A DNA stretch of 64,000 nt, taken from Bromus sterilis. Its lineage: Eukaryota > Streptophyta > Magnoliopsida > Poales > Poaceae. The stretch spans positions 203,203,782 through 203,267,781 of the forward strand of contig OX465600.1 in the NCBI GenBank assembly GCA_950022295.1, in the 5' to 3' direction. A model generated the notes under the pieces. That model was not told the origin of the DNA, ran no database searches, and saw only the letters and a list, made by a program, of their open reading frames with translations. A program made the position numbers and the translations under genes. Below, piece after piece: positions 1 through 10,923 of this stretch; position 1 is the stretch's first letter; every line of letters begins with the position of its first letter.

Positions 1-2729
1 CGGGTGTCGGACGTGGATGAAACCAAGACACTAACCTCACATCACCTTATCTAATCCAGGAGTCGACTACCTGAGTTTGGCACCGCTCGAGAGTCCGGCC
101 GGTTCCACGAAACGGACTCAGATAATGTAAGGGACCGATACGCCACCTCTGCCAGATGGTTTCACTGCCTCACAAGTCCACCCACATATCTATATGATGC
201 AACCTTTTCTTCATTCTTTTTCTATGCACATGCCAAATGGAAAGCCCGAATCTATTGTGACTCCTGGACCGGATTGGGTACGTAAAGAGGCCAAACGGGG
301 TTCCCATAAAACCCTACATGTGGTCATACTCTTTGTCTTGGATCACAAAACAGGAAGTCGGGGCCTAGGGCAGTGTTCAACGAGACAACCCACTGTGTAC
401 TCCTACACAGCCTCTCATCGTTCACCTTTGCTTAGGGTGGATTCACCAACACGTTAACACCAGCATCACTGTGTTCATTCCATCCCGACTCACAAACATA
501 ACATCCTCATTGTATCACTAAGCAGCAAAAGCAGTAACAGTTGCAGGGGCCACATGCTCATCATTCAACTCCTATATCTTCTAGGATTGTGGTTTCCTTA
601 ATACGGTGACAAAATGATAGGTCATGCATCGGAATGGGTTCAACTATGCGAAAGAACGTGTCTCGGTGATCTCCTAAACATGCATAAGCGAGACTGAGAG
701 GGAATTGGGATTTTATAGACATGATCAATGGGGTTTGCTTGCCTTGCTGACGATAAACGGGGTTTACCGAACTTCTTCTTCGTCGGGGGTGATCACCGTC
801 TCGGAGGCACTGTTATCGGCACAATCATCAACAAAAGGCGGGGGGGGGCAACTTTGTAATAGAATGCACAAGCACATGATATAGTTGGCCATGAGGTGAA
901 TGGTGCTGGTTTGTGGTACATTTGATTTAAATGAAGTGTATTGCATTTGAGATGCAAATTCAAACTCCACATATGAATTTCAATTTTTAACCAAATTGCA
1001 TTTGAAATGTTTGATCATTTGAAACCATGTGACCATGTGTGTGATATGCTTCTGAAGTACAAGTGAGATGTGGTGTATTGCAATGGTTCAAATTTGAATT
1101 GAATTGGAATTAAATTTGAATTAATTCCAATTAAGCCAAATAGCAAAAGCTACTGGTCCCATTTTAAAATCAACTCAAACATGGTTGGAAGTTGCATATT
1201 TGGATAGAGAATTTTCTGCTGATCATTTTTCATATATTATTTGTCCAATTTGGAGTTAAGATGAATTTATTATGAATTTCCAAAGTTTGGCTAAATTTCT
1301 GGAATTTTCTGATTTATTTTAATTCCTTTTAAATCAGAAACTGATTTACTGCGTCATGCTGACATCAGCATGACGTGGGGGGGTGTCTGACCAGTGGGTC
1401 CATCCTGTAAGTCTCACAGGGGTTAATCCCCTCTGTTTAAAAATAAATAGGGGTTATTAGGGGCAGGGCCCCACCTGTCAGTGACTAGGGTGAGGATTAG
1501 GGGTTGTTTAGGTCTTCTAATGGAGGGGATCGTCGGCGTTGCCACTGTAGGCCGCCGAAATTTCGCCGGAGTGGCGTTTAGGGCACGGGGAAGGGCTCGG
1601 TTGGTGTGGGCGTGTAGCCCGTGAACTCCCGCACCCACCTCTGCCATCGGGGGTTCCTGGGGAGGTCCCAGGCCATGCCAACGACGGCAATGGCGGCGGC
1701 CGGCCACTGGTGTAGAGGGGATCGGCGAAACATGTGCGGAAGAAAGCGAAGAAAAGGGGGAAAAGGGTCACAAGCTCACCCTGAGCAGAAAGGCGTGGTC
1801 GTAGAGGACGGAGGAGCTGCGCCGGTGACGAATTCCACGTCGGAGTTCCACGGTGTCCGGCGGCGAGATGCAGACGCGGGCGACGATTAGGAGGCGTCTT
1901 GGGTCCAATTGATGGCGTGGATCGATGAAGTCGGTGGCTGTGGTTCCCCTGGACATGGTGGCTCGACTTGCGAGCGTCTCCGGCCACGCGGGCGCACGTC
2001 GGCGGCGACAGGGAGCTACGGGTGGCGCGAGATTCCGGTCCGGTTGGGCGAGGCAGAGAGCGGAGAGAGGGGGAAGAATGTGCGGGGCCTTCTGGAGGTT
2101 TACGTGGAGCGTAGAGAGGGAAGAGGGGGGGCCTAGACGTCTTCTCCACGTCGAGGTGGCCATCGGCGTGCTCTGGCCGCCACGGAGCAGCTTTGGGGCG
2201 AGGGGGTAGAAGACGACAACGCCTCGGGCTGGGCTGGGCCGGCGAGAAGAGGTGGGCCTTCGCCCGTGGGTGCAAGGTAAGCCCCTCTTCACTGTTTTTC
2301 TTTTATTTCTTCCGACATTTGTTCTGTCTTGATAAAAAAATATCAAAACATTTTATAAAAATGCCCAAATAATTTTATAAATCCTAGGTGACCAGTAGCA
2401 AGTCACTTGTAGAATTTGAGCATTTTTGAAATTCAAAACATTTGAATTTCAAATCAAATAGGGGTCAAATTTAGTTTCGAGGGAACATTTTGAATTTTTG
2501 AATATTCCATGGGTATGGGAAAGAACCCAAACCACTTTTAAAATGATCACCATCATTTATAGGAATTTTCCAAATATTCAAATGATTTTTGGAAAAAGAT
2601 TTTTATCTGGCCATTTGAATTAATTTCTCAGGGCTTTTCTTTTCCCCATTTTTGATTTTCTTTTTGATTTTTTCACATGATGCAAAGGGAACTCAAACCC
2701 TAGCACTTGCCTAAATTGGGGTTGTGACA
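1..2729 (-). repeat. LTR of family H (minus strand), running off the left edge
   Basis: On the minus strand this LTR begins with TGTCACAACCCC at its right edge (2729). The same kind of sequence recurs on the plus strand from 51464, which begins TGTCACAACCCT. Shared segments include the cytosine-rich leader with repeated GCCCAGCCC near 2230-2260 and the stretch at 1-700, whose reverse complement matches about 53280-53990. The block at about 1500-2270 is GC-rich and gives several long overlapping frames on both strands, but none has a recognisable domain. It reads as a transcribed LTR leader rather than a gene. A TG...CA-type edge may lie at position 5, but the plus-strand copy continues past the equivalent point, so the true left end is probably outside the window. 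Confidence 0.7.
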
Positions 2730-2837
2730 CTACTGTTCAGCCTGCACGCTCGGATTTCCAGGGTGTCGTTGATGGCGGTGAAGTTAATAGGTTTAGTGGG
2801 ATTGCCTCCCCTGTTAACCACGCCAATAAACGATTCT
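2730..2837. other. Short junction between H LTR and element C, with a D-family LTR scrap
   Basis: About 38 bases (2728-2765) resemble bases 19805-19845 in the LTR of element D; both contain CTCGGATTTCCAGGGTG. The remaining 70 bases match nothing I can identify. The stretch is probably a remnant of an older element that received the flanking insertions. Confidence 0.4.
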
Positions 2838-4110
2838 TGATAACCCACAAGTATAGGGGATCAATTGTATCTTTTCGATAAATAAGAGTCTTGAACCCAA
2901 CAAGGAGGAGAAGGTGCTGATAAGTGACACTCGATAAGTAAAGGCTGCACCCACTCAAAGGTAAATATTTAGGGGTTTTTGGTTTAAGCAACAGAAAAGT
3001 AAAAGACAAGCAAAGTAAACAGGGTAACTGAGGAGTAGCAAGTGGCCCAATCCTTCCACAAGGATAAGCCTAGGAACTAAACTTATAAAAGCTAAAGCGT
3101 TCTCGAGAACACATGGAAGATTTAGCCAAGTTACTTTCACCATACTCCGCCAAGTAATATGTATTGTGTTGATAAGTGTTGGTGGGTGGATCAATGCTAA
3201 TACACCTTCTAGACTAAGATAAGTGTACTCTTATGATTACACACCTTGCAAGCATCCGCAAATATAAGGTAGTAATTAAGGCATAAGCCTAACCACAACA
3301 TTACGATCAAGGATCCATAACTCCCTTGTGCAAAAGTGTGCGAACTGGGGTTCAGTTTTCTGTCACTCCGGCAACTCACCATAAGCATCCTTTGTGCACA
3401 ATGTATTCCTTTAGGCCCATGAAAGGTGAAGTGTTAAGTGTTCGACTCACATAACACCACTAGAGAAATAACAAGACAACTTAAGTATCAAACAACACAT
3501 AACACTTCAACATCATATGACTACTAACAACTAGACTTCTCCCATGTTCTCAAGAACTAAAGTAACTACTCACAAGAAATAAAAGAGATCATGATCAGAG
3601 GTGATAGATGGGTGGCAAACAATCTGGACACAATGATATTTCTCCAACAAAACTAAATAGCATTCACCACAAAGTAGTAATCAACACCAACAGAGTAGAG
3701 AGGATAGATAGTACGGATTACAACACAAGTTGCAATTGTGAGATGAGATGGGATGGAGATGGAGATGGTGATGATGTTGGGGATGATGTTGATGATGATC
3801 TCGATGATGCCCGTTATGATGATGATGATGATGATCACGACGATCTCCACTTCCAGGAGGTGATCTCCCCGGCGGAATCTGCCCGCCGGAGATGGCTTTT
3901 CTCCTCTGTAGGTTTCCGCCTCGTGGCGGCGGCGAAACACGGAAACTCTTCTCTATTCAGGGTTTCTACCCTAGGGGGGTCTTATAGGTGAGAGGGGGCA
4001 CTGAGGGGGGGCCCACCAGGCATCCAGGAGGGTGCCTGGCGCGACCAGGGGGGGGGGCCGCGCCAGGAGACCTCCTTGGCCCCCTGGAGCTCCTCTCCGG
4101 CTCCACTCGG
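2838..4110 (-). repeat. 3' LTR of element C
   Basis: In plus orientation it begins TGATAACCCACAAGTATAGG at 2838. It includes a GAT-rich tract and the GC-rich segment at 3990-4090. The inner boundary cannot be fixed because the other LTR is absent; 4110 is an estimate, between the GC-rich segment and the stop of the integrase frame at 4179. The plus-strand frame at 3608-3991 is a reading of the GAT tract, not a gene. Confidence 0.6.
3745..3845. repeat. GAT/GGAGAT microsatellite-like tract
   Basis: Runs of GGAGAT, GATGAT and GATGATGATGAT units, interrupted by a few substitutions. It lies inside the LTR of element C, so it probably came with the element and expanded there. Confidence 0.8.
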
Positions 4111-4178
4111 GCTTGGAATTTTCCTAATTTTGCAAAAAAATTGAAAAGTAAACTTTTATTGACGTTCGTGGTGTTTTC

Positions 4179-5177
4179 TTACCATAATTCATACCTTTTC
4201 TTATTCTGCTCCTGCCGGAGTCTGAAACTGGCTGCAACATGTTCTTCGTCAGTCTTTGTATATATCATGTTTTCATCCACATTGATTGGATCACCTGCCA
4301 TATAATGTTTGAGTCTTTGTCCATTCACAACTTGAGGTTTGGTGCCTTCGAAATTATTGATCTTGATTGCACCAGACCGATATACTTCTTCGATATGAAA
4401 AGGTCCTTCCCATCTGGAAAGTAGTTTACCTGGAGAAAACCTGAAACGAGATCTAAACAACAAAACTTTATCACCAACATTAAATTCACGTTTCAGAATT
4501 CTTTTATTGTGCCACTTCTTTACCTTTTCCATGAACATTTTAGCGCTCTCGTAAGCTTCACTCCTCCACTCATCTAGAGAAGTCAAGTTCATGAGACACT
4601 TTTTACCAGCTAACTTTGGGTCAGCATTTAGCTCTCTAACATCCCAGAAAGCCTTGTGCTCTAACTCTAATGGTAATTGGCAAGCCTTGCCATAGACCAT
4701 TTTATACGGAGACATGCCCATGGGGTTTTTGTAAGCAGTTCTATACACCCACAGAGCATCTCCTAACTTCTTTGACCAGTCCTTTCTAGAACTGTTTACT
4801 GCCTTTTGTAAGATCAACTTGATCTCCCTATTGGTGAGCTCAACTTGCCCACTAGTTTGAGGGTGGTAAGGTGATGCAATCCTATGATTGACATCGTACT
4901 TGGCTAGAGCTTTCCTAAAAGCTTCATGCGTGAAGTGTGACCCTCCATCTGTCATGAGGTACCTTGGTACTCCAAACCTAGGAAAAATTACATCCTTTAG
5001 CATTTTCAAAGATGTCTTGCGATCAACACTCTCAGTGGGGATTGCTTCAACCCACTTGGTTACATAATCAACAACAACTAAGATGTGTGTGTACTTGTGT
5101 GAAGGAGGAAAAGGACCCATAAAATCAAAACCCCAGCAATCGAAAGGTTCGATCACTAGTGAGTAATTCATAGGCAT
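4179..5177 (-). pseudogene. Integrase core and C-terminus of element C
   Basis: A 332-residue open stretch covers the integrase catalytic core. The D,D-35-E triad is readable: Asp18 in the FDFMGP motif, Asp77 in LMTDGGSHF and Glu113 in SGQVELTNRE, with exactly 35 residues between the last two. The C-terminal part includes NVGDKVLLFRSR and LLSRWEGPFHIEEV, the usual plant gypsy integrase tail. The zinc-binding N-terminal part of the enzyme lies further right in other frames. This fragment is open but cannot be made as a polyprotein because upstream frames are broken. Integrase would insert element cDNA into chromosomes; here it is a relic. Confidence 0.85.
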
Positions 5178-7224
5178 CTCATTTCTCCTGCTAATGTTAC
5201 CAACTCTCTAACACTTATCACAAGATAGAACGTACCTTCGGGCGTCCTTAAAAAGAGTAGGCCAATAAAAACCCGATTGTAAAACTTTATGTGCGGTCCT
5301 TTCACCGGCATGATGTCCTCCATAGGGACTATCGTGACATTGTTGAAGAATGTCCTGCCTGCTGCTCGTGCTCCGGTATACACCTTCTTACGATCCCGTC
5401 CGCACCTTCTTTGTAAAGATGTGGATCATCCCAAAAGTAGTGCCTCAAATCCGTGAAGAATTTCTTCCTCTGCTGAAATGTAAAACCTGGAGGCAAAAAC
5501 TTTGCAACGATAAAATTATCATAATCTTCAAACCAAGGGTCGGAATGAGATTGTACTTTTACAACAGCAAACTGTTCATGTGGGAAACTGTTGTTGACTG
5601 GAATAGGATCGTGCGGGATATCTTCCATCCTTGAAAGATTATCCTCCACCGGATTGTCTTCTCCTTTTCTATCGACAATCTGCAAATCAAATTCTTGAAG
5701 AAGTAGTACCCATCTAATGAGTCTTGGTTTGGCGTCCTTTTTCTGCATAAGATACTTAATGGCAGCATGGTCAGTATGAATAATAACTTTAGAATCAACA
5801 ATATACTGCCTAAACTTATCACAAGCAAACACCACAACCAAGAATTCCTTCTCGCTAGTAGCATTATTCTTTTGAGCACTATCAAGTTTCTTGCTGGCAT
5901 AGTGCATGACATTCAACTTCTTGTCAACCCTTTTTCCTAAAACAGCTCCAACAGAAAAATCACTAGCATCACACATAATTTCAAAGGGCAAGTTCCATTC
6001 AGGTGGTTGTACTATAGGAGCGGTTATCAAGGCTTTCTTAAGAACTTCAAAAGCTTCCTTACAATCTTCAACAAATACAAAAGGAGAATCCTTCTGGATA
6101 AGATTGGTAAGGGGTTTCGAGGTCTTAGAAAAGTCCTTGATAAATCTTCTATAGAAACCAGCATGACCTAGAAAACTACGAATACCTTTGATGTCCTTTG
6201 GATAGGGCATCCTTTCAATAGCTTCAATCTTTGCCTTGTCCACTTCAATTCCCCTTTCGGAAATCTTGTGTCCAAGAACTATCCCTTCGTTAACCATGAA
6301 ATGGCACTTCTCCCAATTGAGCACCAAATTCGTTTCTTCACATCTCTGCAAAAACTTATTAAGATTGTGGAGACAGTGGTCAAAGGAGTTTCCATAGACG
6401 GAAAAGTCATCCATGAAAACTTCTACAATCTCCTCACAAAAACCATGAAATATTGCAGACATACACCTCTGAAAAGTAGCAGGTGCATTACACAAACCAA
6501 AAGGCATACGCCTATAAGATAAGTACCGTAAGGACACGTAAAGGTGGTCTTCTCTTGATCCGCGGTGTTAACGTGAATCTGGGAGAAGCCAGAATACCCA
6601 TCAAGATATCAGAAGTGGTTGTTTTTAGACAGCCGCTCGAGCATCTGATCAATAAAGGGCAGATGATAGTGGTCCTTCCTGGTGGCCTTGTTCAACTTCC
6701 TGAAATCAATACACATTCTATATCCAATAATAGTCCTCTGAGGTATTAGTTCATTTTTATCATTAGGAACAACAGTCATACCTCCTTTTTAGGAACACAA
6801 TGAACGGGACTTACCCACTTACTATCAGCTATAGGATAGATGATACCTGTGGCTAGAAGTTTGAGAACCTCCGTCCTAGCCACGTCCTTCATCCTTGGGT
6901 TCAACTGTTGTTGATGATCAACAACTGGTTTATCATCGGGCTCGAGATTGATAGTATGTTGGCAAATGGATGGACTAATACCCTTGAGATCATCAAGAGT
7001 ATAGCGAATAGCACCTCAGTGTCTGCGGAGTGTCTCCAATAATCGCTCTTCTTCATACCCTGAAAGGTTAGAATTGATAATAACAAGATATACTTTCTTT
7101 TCATCTAAATAAGCATACTTGAGCGTATCGGGTAGTGGTTTTAGATCAAACACCGGGTCTTCTTTTGGTTGCGAGAGGATTCCTAAAGGTTCAACCGGGA
7201 GGTTGTGCTTCAGGATAGGAGTTT
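5178..7224 (-). pseudogene. Reverse transcriptase, RNase H and integrase N-terminus of element C
   Basis: The longest open part (5329-6537) has the reverse transcriptase motifs RMPFGLCNAPATFQRCM and VFMDDFSVYG (FMDD as the catalytic YxDD equivalent). It continues with SFLGHAGFYRRFI, RNase H motifs CDASDFSVGAVLG and HTDHAAIKYL, and a stretch leading to the integrase zinc region. Upstream, at 6540-7224, the N-terminal half of the reverse transcriptase is readable only by changing frame (CIDFRKLNKATRKDHYHLP and an NPRMKDVARTEVLKLL connector), and stops interrupt it. The block ends at the insertion of B, so the protease and gag are missing. It is certainly inactive. Confidence 0.85.
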
Positions 7225-9664
7225 TGTAACATCCCAATTTTCTAAATTCGGTTGTTCATAGATCATCATATGCATCTCATGCTGTTTCCGCATTTTTCTT
7301 GTGTTTTAAAATATTTTTAACATTTTTCAACACATGGCAATTCGCTGGAGATGATATAAAATGACTTATCCCCATTTTTAAATTGTTGGAAAATAGTTTT
7401 AAATATTTTTTGGAGACATTTTGAATTTACTTTGGGGTTATAAATAATTTCTAAAAATATTTTGGGAATTTATTTATGCTCCGGAAAAGTTTAAAAATCA
7501 TTTTTGGAGTTTCCGTTATTTTTAAATTGCCGAAAATGTATTTAAAAATATTTAAAAATAAGTTGCAAAGTTTTTATTCTTATTTTATATTTTGGTAATG
7601 CCAAAAATTCAATTTTATTATTTTAAAAGTTTTGGTGAAAACAGAAATTAAAAATATTTATCCGTTATTTTTCTAAAATTGTTTTGGGCCTAACGGGCAT
7701 GTACTGTTTTTTTTTCGCCTGGCCGATTTCGTATTTGTTTCGGATTAAAAAAAATCGCGGAGCGGGTTATATAAACCCGCGGACCCGCGGGGGATTAGGG
7801 TTTCCTGGCGCGAGCCGCCGCCGCCGCCGACCCGCCGGAGTATGCCGGCTGGCTCCTGCCGCCGCCGGTCAACGCCGGCCAGATCCGGTCAAACCGGCGC
7901 AGGGACCCGATCGCGTTTTCGCAGTTATTTTATTTACGGATCGGTCTTTTTTGCAGATTGGACCCCCATGCCACCCCGGTACCGTTTTCGCGACTACTTT
8001 TTAACCGTAGCTCGGAATCAAGTGATTCCAGTTGCGTTGCGACCATGACGAAAAGTTCTAGCCAGTAGACTAAGTTTTTCAGAAGTTTGAAGTTTTCAAA
8101 TTTGAATCCCAAGCAAATGAAAATTTGAACTTCTGGTAGCCGTCTCTTTTTAACGGTGCGCCCGTTTGCGCCGTTTCTTTTTGCGTTGGTTTTATTTTGT
8201 CGAGTACTCAAAGTTTAGCTTCTGTTAGGAAAGTTTTTCTACTGTTCTTTGTATGTTTATTACTGTTTGTGCATATTTGTATTGAATATATGTTGATTGG
8301 TGCTATGTTTGCTCGTATAGATTGTCCGTAGTGCGCCGCATCATTTTGTGAGGATTGTGATCGTCAGGAACAGGAAGAAGACAAGTGATGCTTTGACCAT
8401 ACTCATACCTATAATTTTATATATGCATTATGTTAAGAATATCACCTTATTGCATGATAGGTAGTTTAATTTACTGTTGCTGCAAAACCAGTTAGGATAG
8501 CCACATGTCTTGATTTGTATTTGTATATCAACCTAGCACATGTTGTTACTTTATTGCTATGCTGTGTAAACGTGGTTTGGGTTGTGAGAATTCATGGAGT
8601 GCAGGTGAGGTATTAATAATTTGTGTAGCAACTTTATAATAAATAGAAATCACTTCTGGACGGGCGGGTTGCATCCTGGTGGCTGTGCCTTGTCTAAGGA
8701 CAGTGCCGGGGTTAAATGCACCCAATGGTTGTTTTGGTGGTGAACCGGGTGCGACATGGTGTCTACCCTCTGAACGCAGTGGGCGCCGTCCAGGCTCAAA
8801 AAGATCAGACATGCAATATTACTAGTAGCTTCCGTGTACAACCACTGGCTATATGGGCTCTGGCTTAGCATGAGTACATTGTGGGGAACCTGGCCCTGGT
8901 AGCTAGCTGATGTAGATGTGTGGTAGGTGTACCGGCTACCAAAGGGTGGAGGCAACCTCTTCGGAAAGTCTTCGTCTCAATCTTCGGGTTGGGTCCAGTG
9001 GGGAACGTGTACAACCTCTGCAGAGCGTATAAACTGATCATGTTAGCCGTGTCCACGGTTACGGACGAACTTTGAGCAACTATTCAGTACTGTTGATGAA
9101 TGATCTTGACAGATGAACATTTTAATAATAATTTTGGTGGGAAAGATTAGCATGGGTTGCTGTGTGTTTCAGGTAGATTTCAACTTAAAATTTTGACTAG
9201 TTTAGTTCAGGAGAAAATTGGCTTTCTGCAAAACAAAACCATAAGCCTTTCCTTTGACTCACCTTGCATGTAGTTGTAGGTCCTTTATATATATACCTTT
9301 TTCGTGTCACTTTCCGTACAAATAAGATGTACTGACCCGTTGTCGGGCTGTAACCTTTGGTGTTGCAGGTTTTTCGGACGGCCAGTAAGGTGCGTTTAGG
9401 GTTGCGGGTCTACACTCAGCATGTTCTTTTGTGGCTATTGATGGGACTCCCCGTTATTTGCTTATTCTTCCGCTATATTTAAGTTGAATAATCTAGCCTT
9501 GAGCTATGCAACTTGTTATTTGTTTTATTATGGATCATACGTTGTAATAATGATGCACTTGTACTTTGATATACATCTATGATACTATGTGTGCCAGCGA
9601 GTTCGATCCAGGGACTGGCACTTGATCACAGAGACTTCAATTCTATGTGAATTGGGTTGTTATA
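7225..9664 (+). repeat. 5' LTR of element B
   Basis: It runs from TGTAACATCCC to GGGTTGTTATA; the last bases look like a C-to-T change of a TTACA end. About 2.44 kb. The U3 part is AT-rich (7240-7680). A TATA box at 7768 is followed by a GC-rich leader of CCG repeats. The matching region of the 3' LTR is clearly homologous. Confidence 0.85.
7768..7775 (+). promoter_or_regulatory. TATA box in the 5' LTR of element B
   Basis: TATATAAA lies between the AT-rich U3 and the GC-rich leader, where an LTR promoter is expected. The 3' LTR lacks this segment. Confidence 0.6.
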
Positions 9665-9666
9665 GA

Positions 9667-9678
9667 TGGTATCAGAGA
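9667..9678 (+). other. Primer-binding site of element B
   Basis: TGGTATCAGAGA begins two bases after the LTR end. It resembles the TGGTATCAGAGC complement of the initiator methionine tRNA used by many plant LTR elements, with a change at the last base. Confidence 0.75.
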
Positions 9679-9833
9679 AGTGTGTTGACTGTAGGACGTG
9701 ACCCTAGAAAATGGATTAGAAAAGCCATATGAATGAAAATATTACTTTACATCACTCTGTCTTGTACTTACTTACCTTCTCTAACTCGTATTCATACCTG
9801 TTCTAATCTTGCCTTTCCTCTCTTTGATTATAG

Positions 9834-10537
9834 ATGACCATTTTGTCATACCGCGCTATGCCGTTTGGACATGAGCTTAGGGGGATTTGCCATTACCTGA
9901 ACATCTACGCGCCAGTCTTTCAGCCGGACATAGTAGAGACAAGGGGAGCTGATGACTACTGGCAAGTGGAGACATTTTTCCTAGGAAGCAAGACGGGAGA
10001 AAGGGTGATCACGGAGTCATTCGAGGTGCATGCCCCGGAGAAGGAGCAGCATTAGCGCATAGCCGCTCACATGGCTCTTGGACGCATCGTTGAGCAGTAT
10101 GCCAGCCAGCTAAGGGTACGGTGTACGAGAAGATGACTAGGATCCTTCCATCGGGGATCATATGGCCAAAGAAGTTCAAGTATGTGCCTGGGGCCATTTG
10201 GCCAGGTACAACTACCTACTTCATCCAGATCCTGAAGAAGCACATCCATGACCTAGAGAAGAGCACTCAATCGGATCTCTATACCATCACTGAGTTGCAG
10301 CAGAAGAACACCAAGCTCAAGAGGGACACCAACAAGATGAAGAAGGAGAGGGTGGAGATGCAAGCAGAGATAAAGAGGCTGAAGGAGAAGATGAAGGCAA
10401 ATGGAATTGAAGAACAAGAAGAGGAACCAGAAGTGGATACCTCGGCAGAAGAAGATGAACCGAGCCCCAAAAGGCGCAACTGCATTAGCGGGCGCGAATA
10501 CCGCATGTTGTTTAGCAAAGACAACATTCGGAATTAA
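9834..10537 (+). pseudogene. Extra ORF between LTR and gag in element B, coiled-coil protein, broken
   Basis: The first frame (9834-10055, 73 residues) and an overlapping second frame (10121-10537, 138 residues) look like one gene of about 230 residues split by a stop at 10053 and a frame change before about 10121. The first half has no motif I recognise. The second half holds a long charged helix (KNTKLKRDTNKMKKERVEMQ and following, about 60 residues with heptad-like spacing), then an acidic run (EEQEEEPEVDTSAEEDE) and a basic PKRRN that could be a nuclear signal. It is not gag, which starts 390 bases further on. Its role is unknown; an accessory or structural function is only a guess. Confidence 0.55.
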
Positions 10538-10923
10538 TTCACCGGAAATTAGTTTACTACCGTTATCGTGTTAGCGTATTTGACCATGTCGACTTATTCG
10601 GTATGGCAATACTATGTTGCTTGATATACTCTTATTCGTGGTTGTGTTGAGGATCTTATATTACCCGTGGTTGTGTTGAGGATCTTATATCAGTTATGCA
10701 ATATATTTTAAACTATATGGCGTGATATGTGATGGTTTTTCGTATGAGTGCATTGGTTGATGATTGTTATATGTTTGATGCTATGGTGATATTGTTTGGT
10801 GAAGTTGATTGGTGATATATGTATTGTATATATAATGCTTGCCATGATCATCATAAGCATATGGGGTAGGATATATTTCCCTAGCTACTTTCTGTCTACA
10901 ACTTACCTATTCTTGCCCAACAG
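10538..10923 (+). other. AT-rich spacer before gag of element B
   Basis: No frame with a recognisable domain. Two copies of a GGTTGTGTTGAGGATCTTAT segment sit side by side near 10640-10690, a small tandem duplication. It is probably untranslated leader. Confidence 0.5.

Larger units (their letters stand above)
2838..7224 (-). mobile_element. Element C: Athila-like Ty3/gypsy retrotransposon, 5' part lost
   Basis: Read on the minus strand, the order is reverse transcriptase, RNase H, integrase, then the 3' LTR, which is Ty3/gypsy order. The integrase opening (a WGFDFMGPFPP-type motif followed by ILVVVDYVTKWVEAIP) is typical of the Athila clade. The element stops at 7224, where element B is inserted. 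Its protease, gag and 5' LTR should continue beyond B, but they are not found after 17343, so they were deleted. Coding is interrupted by several stops and frame changes. The clade call rests on remembered motif similarity. The LTR start, GATAACCCACAAGTATAGGG, is of a type very common in wheat-group DNA. Confidence 0.8.

Noticed and set aside
1423..2346. Overlapping frames up to 252 residues on both strands of a GC-rich block
   Set aside because: They are proline/arginine/serine-rich, overlap each other, have no domain and lie in an LTR leader; GC-rich DNA lacks stop codons.
3608..3991. 127-residue aspartate-rich frame
   Set aside because: Translation of a GAT-rich simple repeat within an LTR.
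9667..9678. Possible tRNA gene at primer-binding sites
   Set aside because: Only the tRNA 3' end complement is present; no cloverleaf sequence surrounds it.
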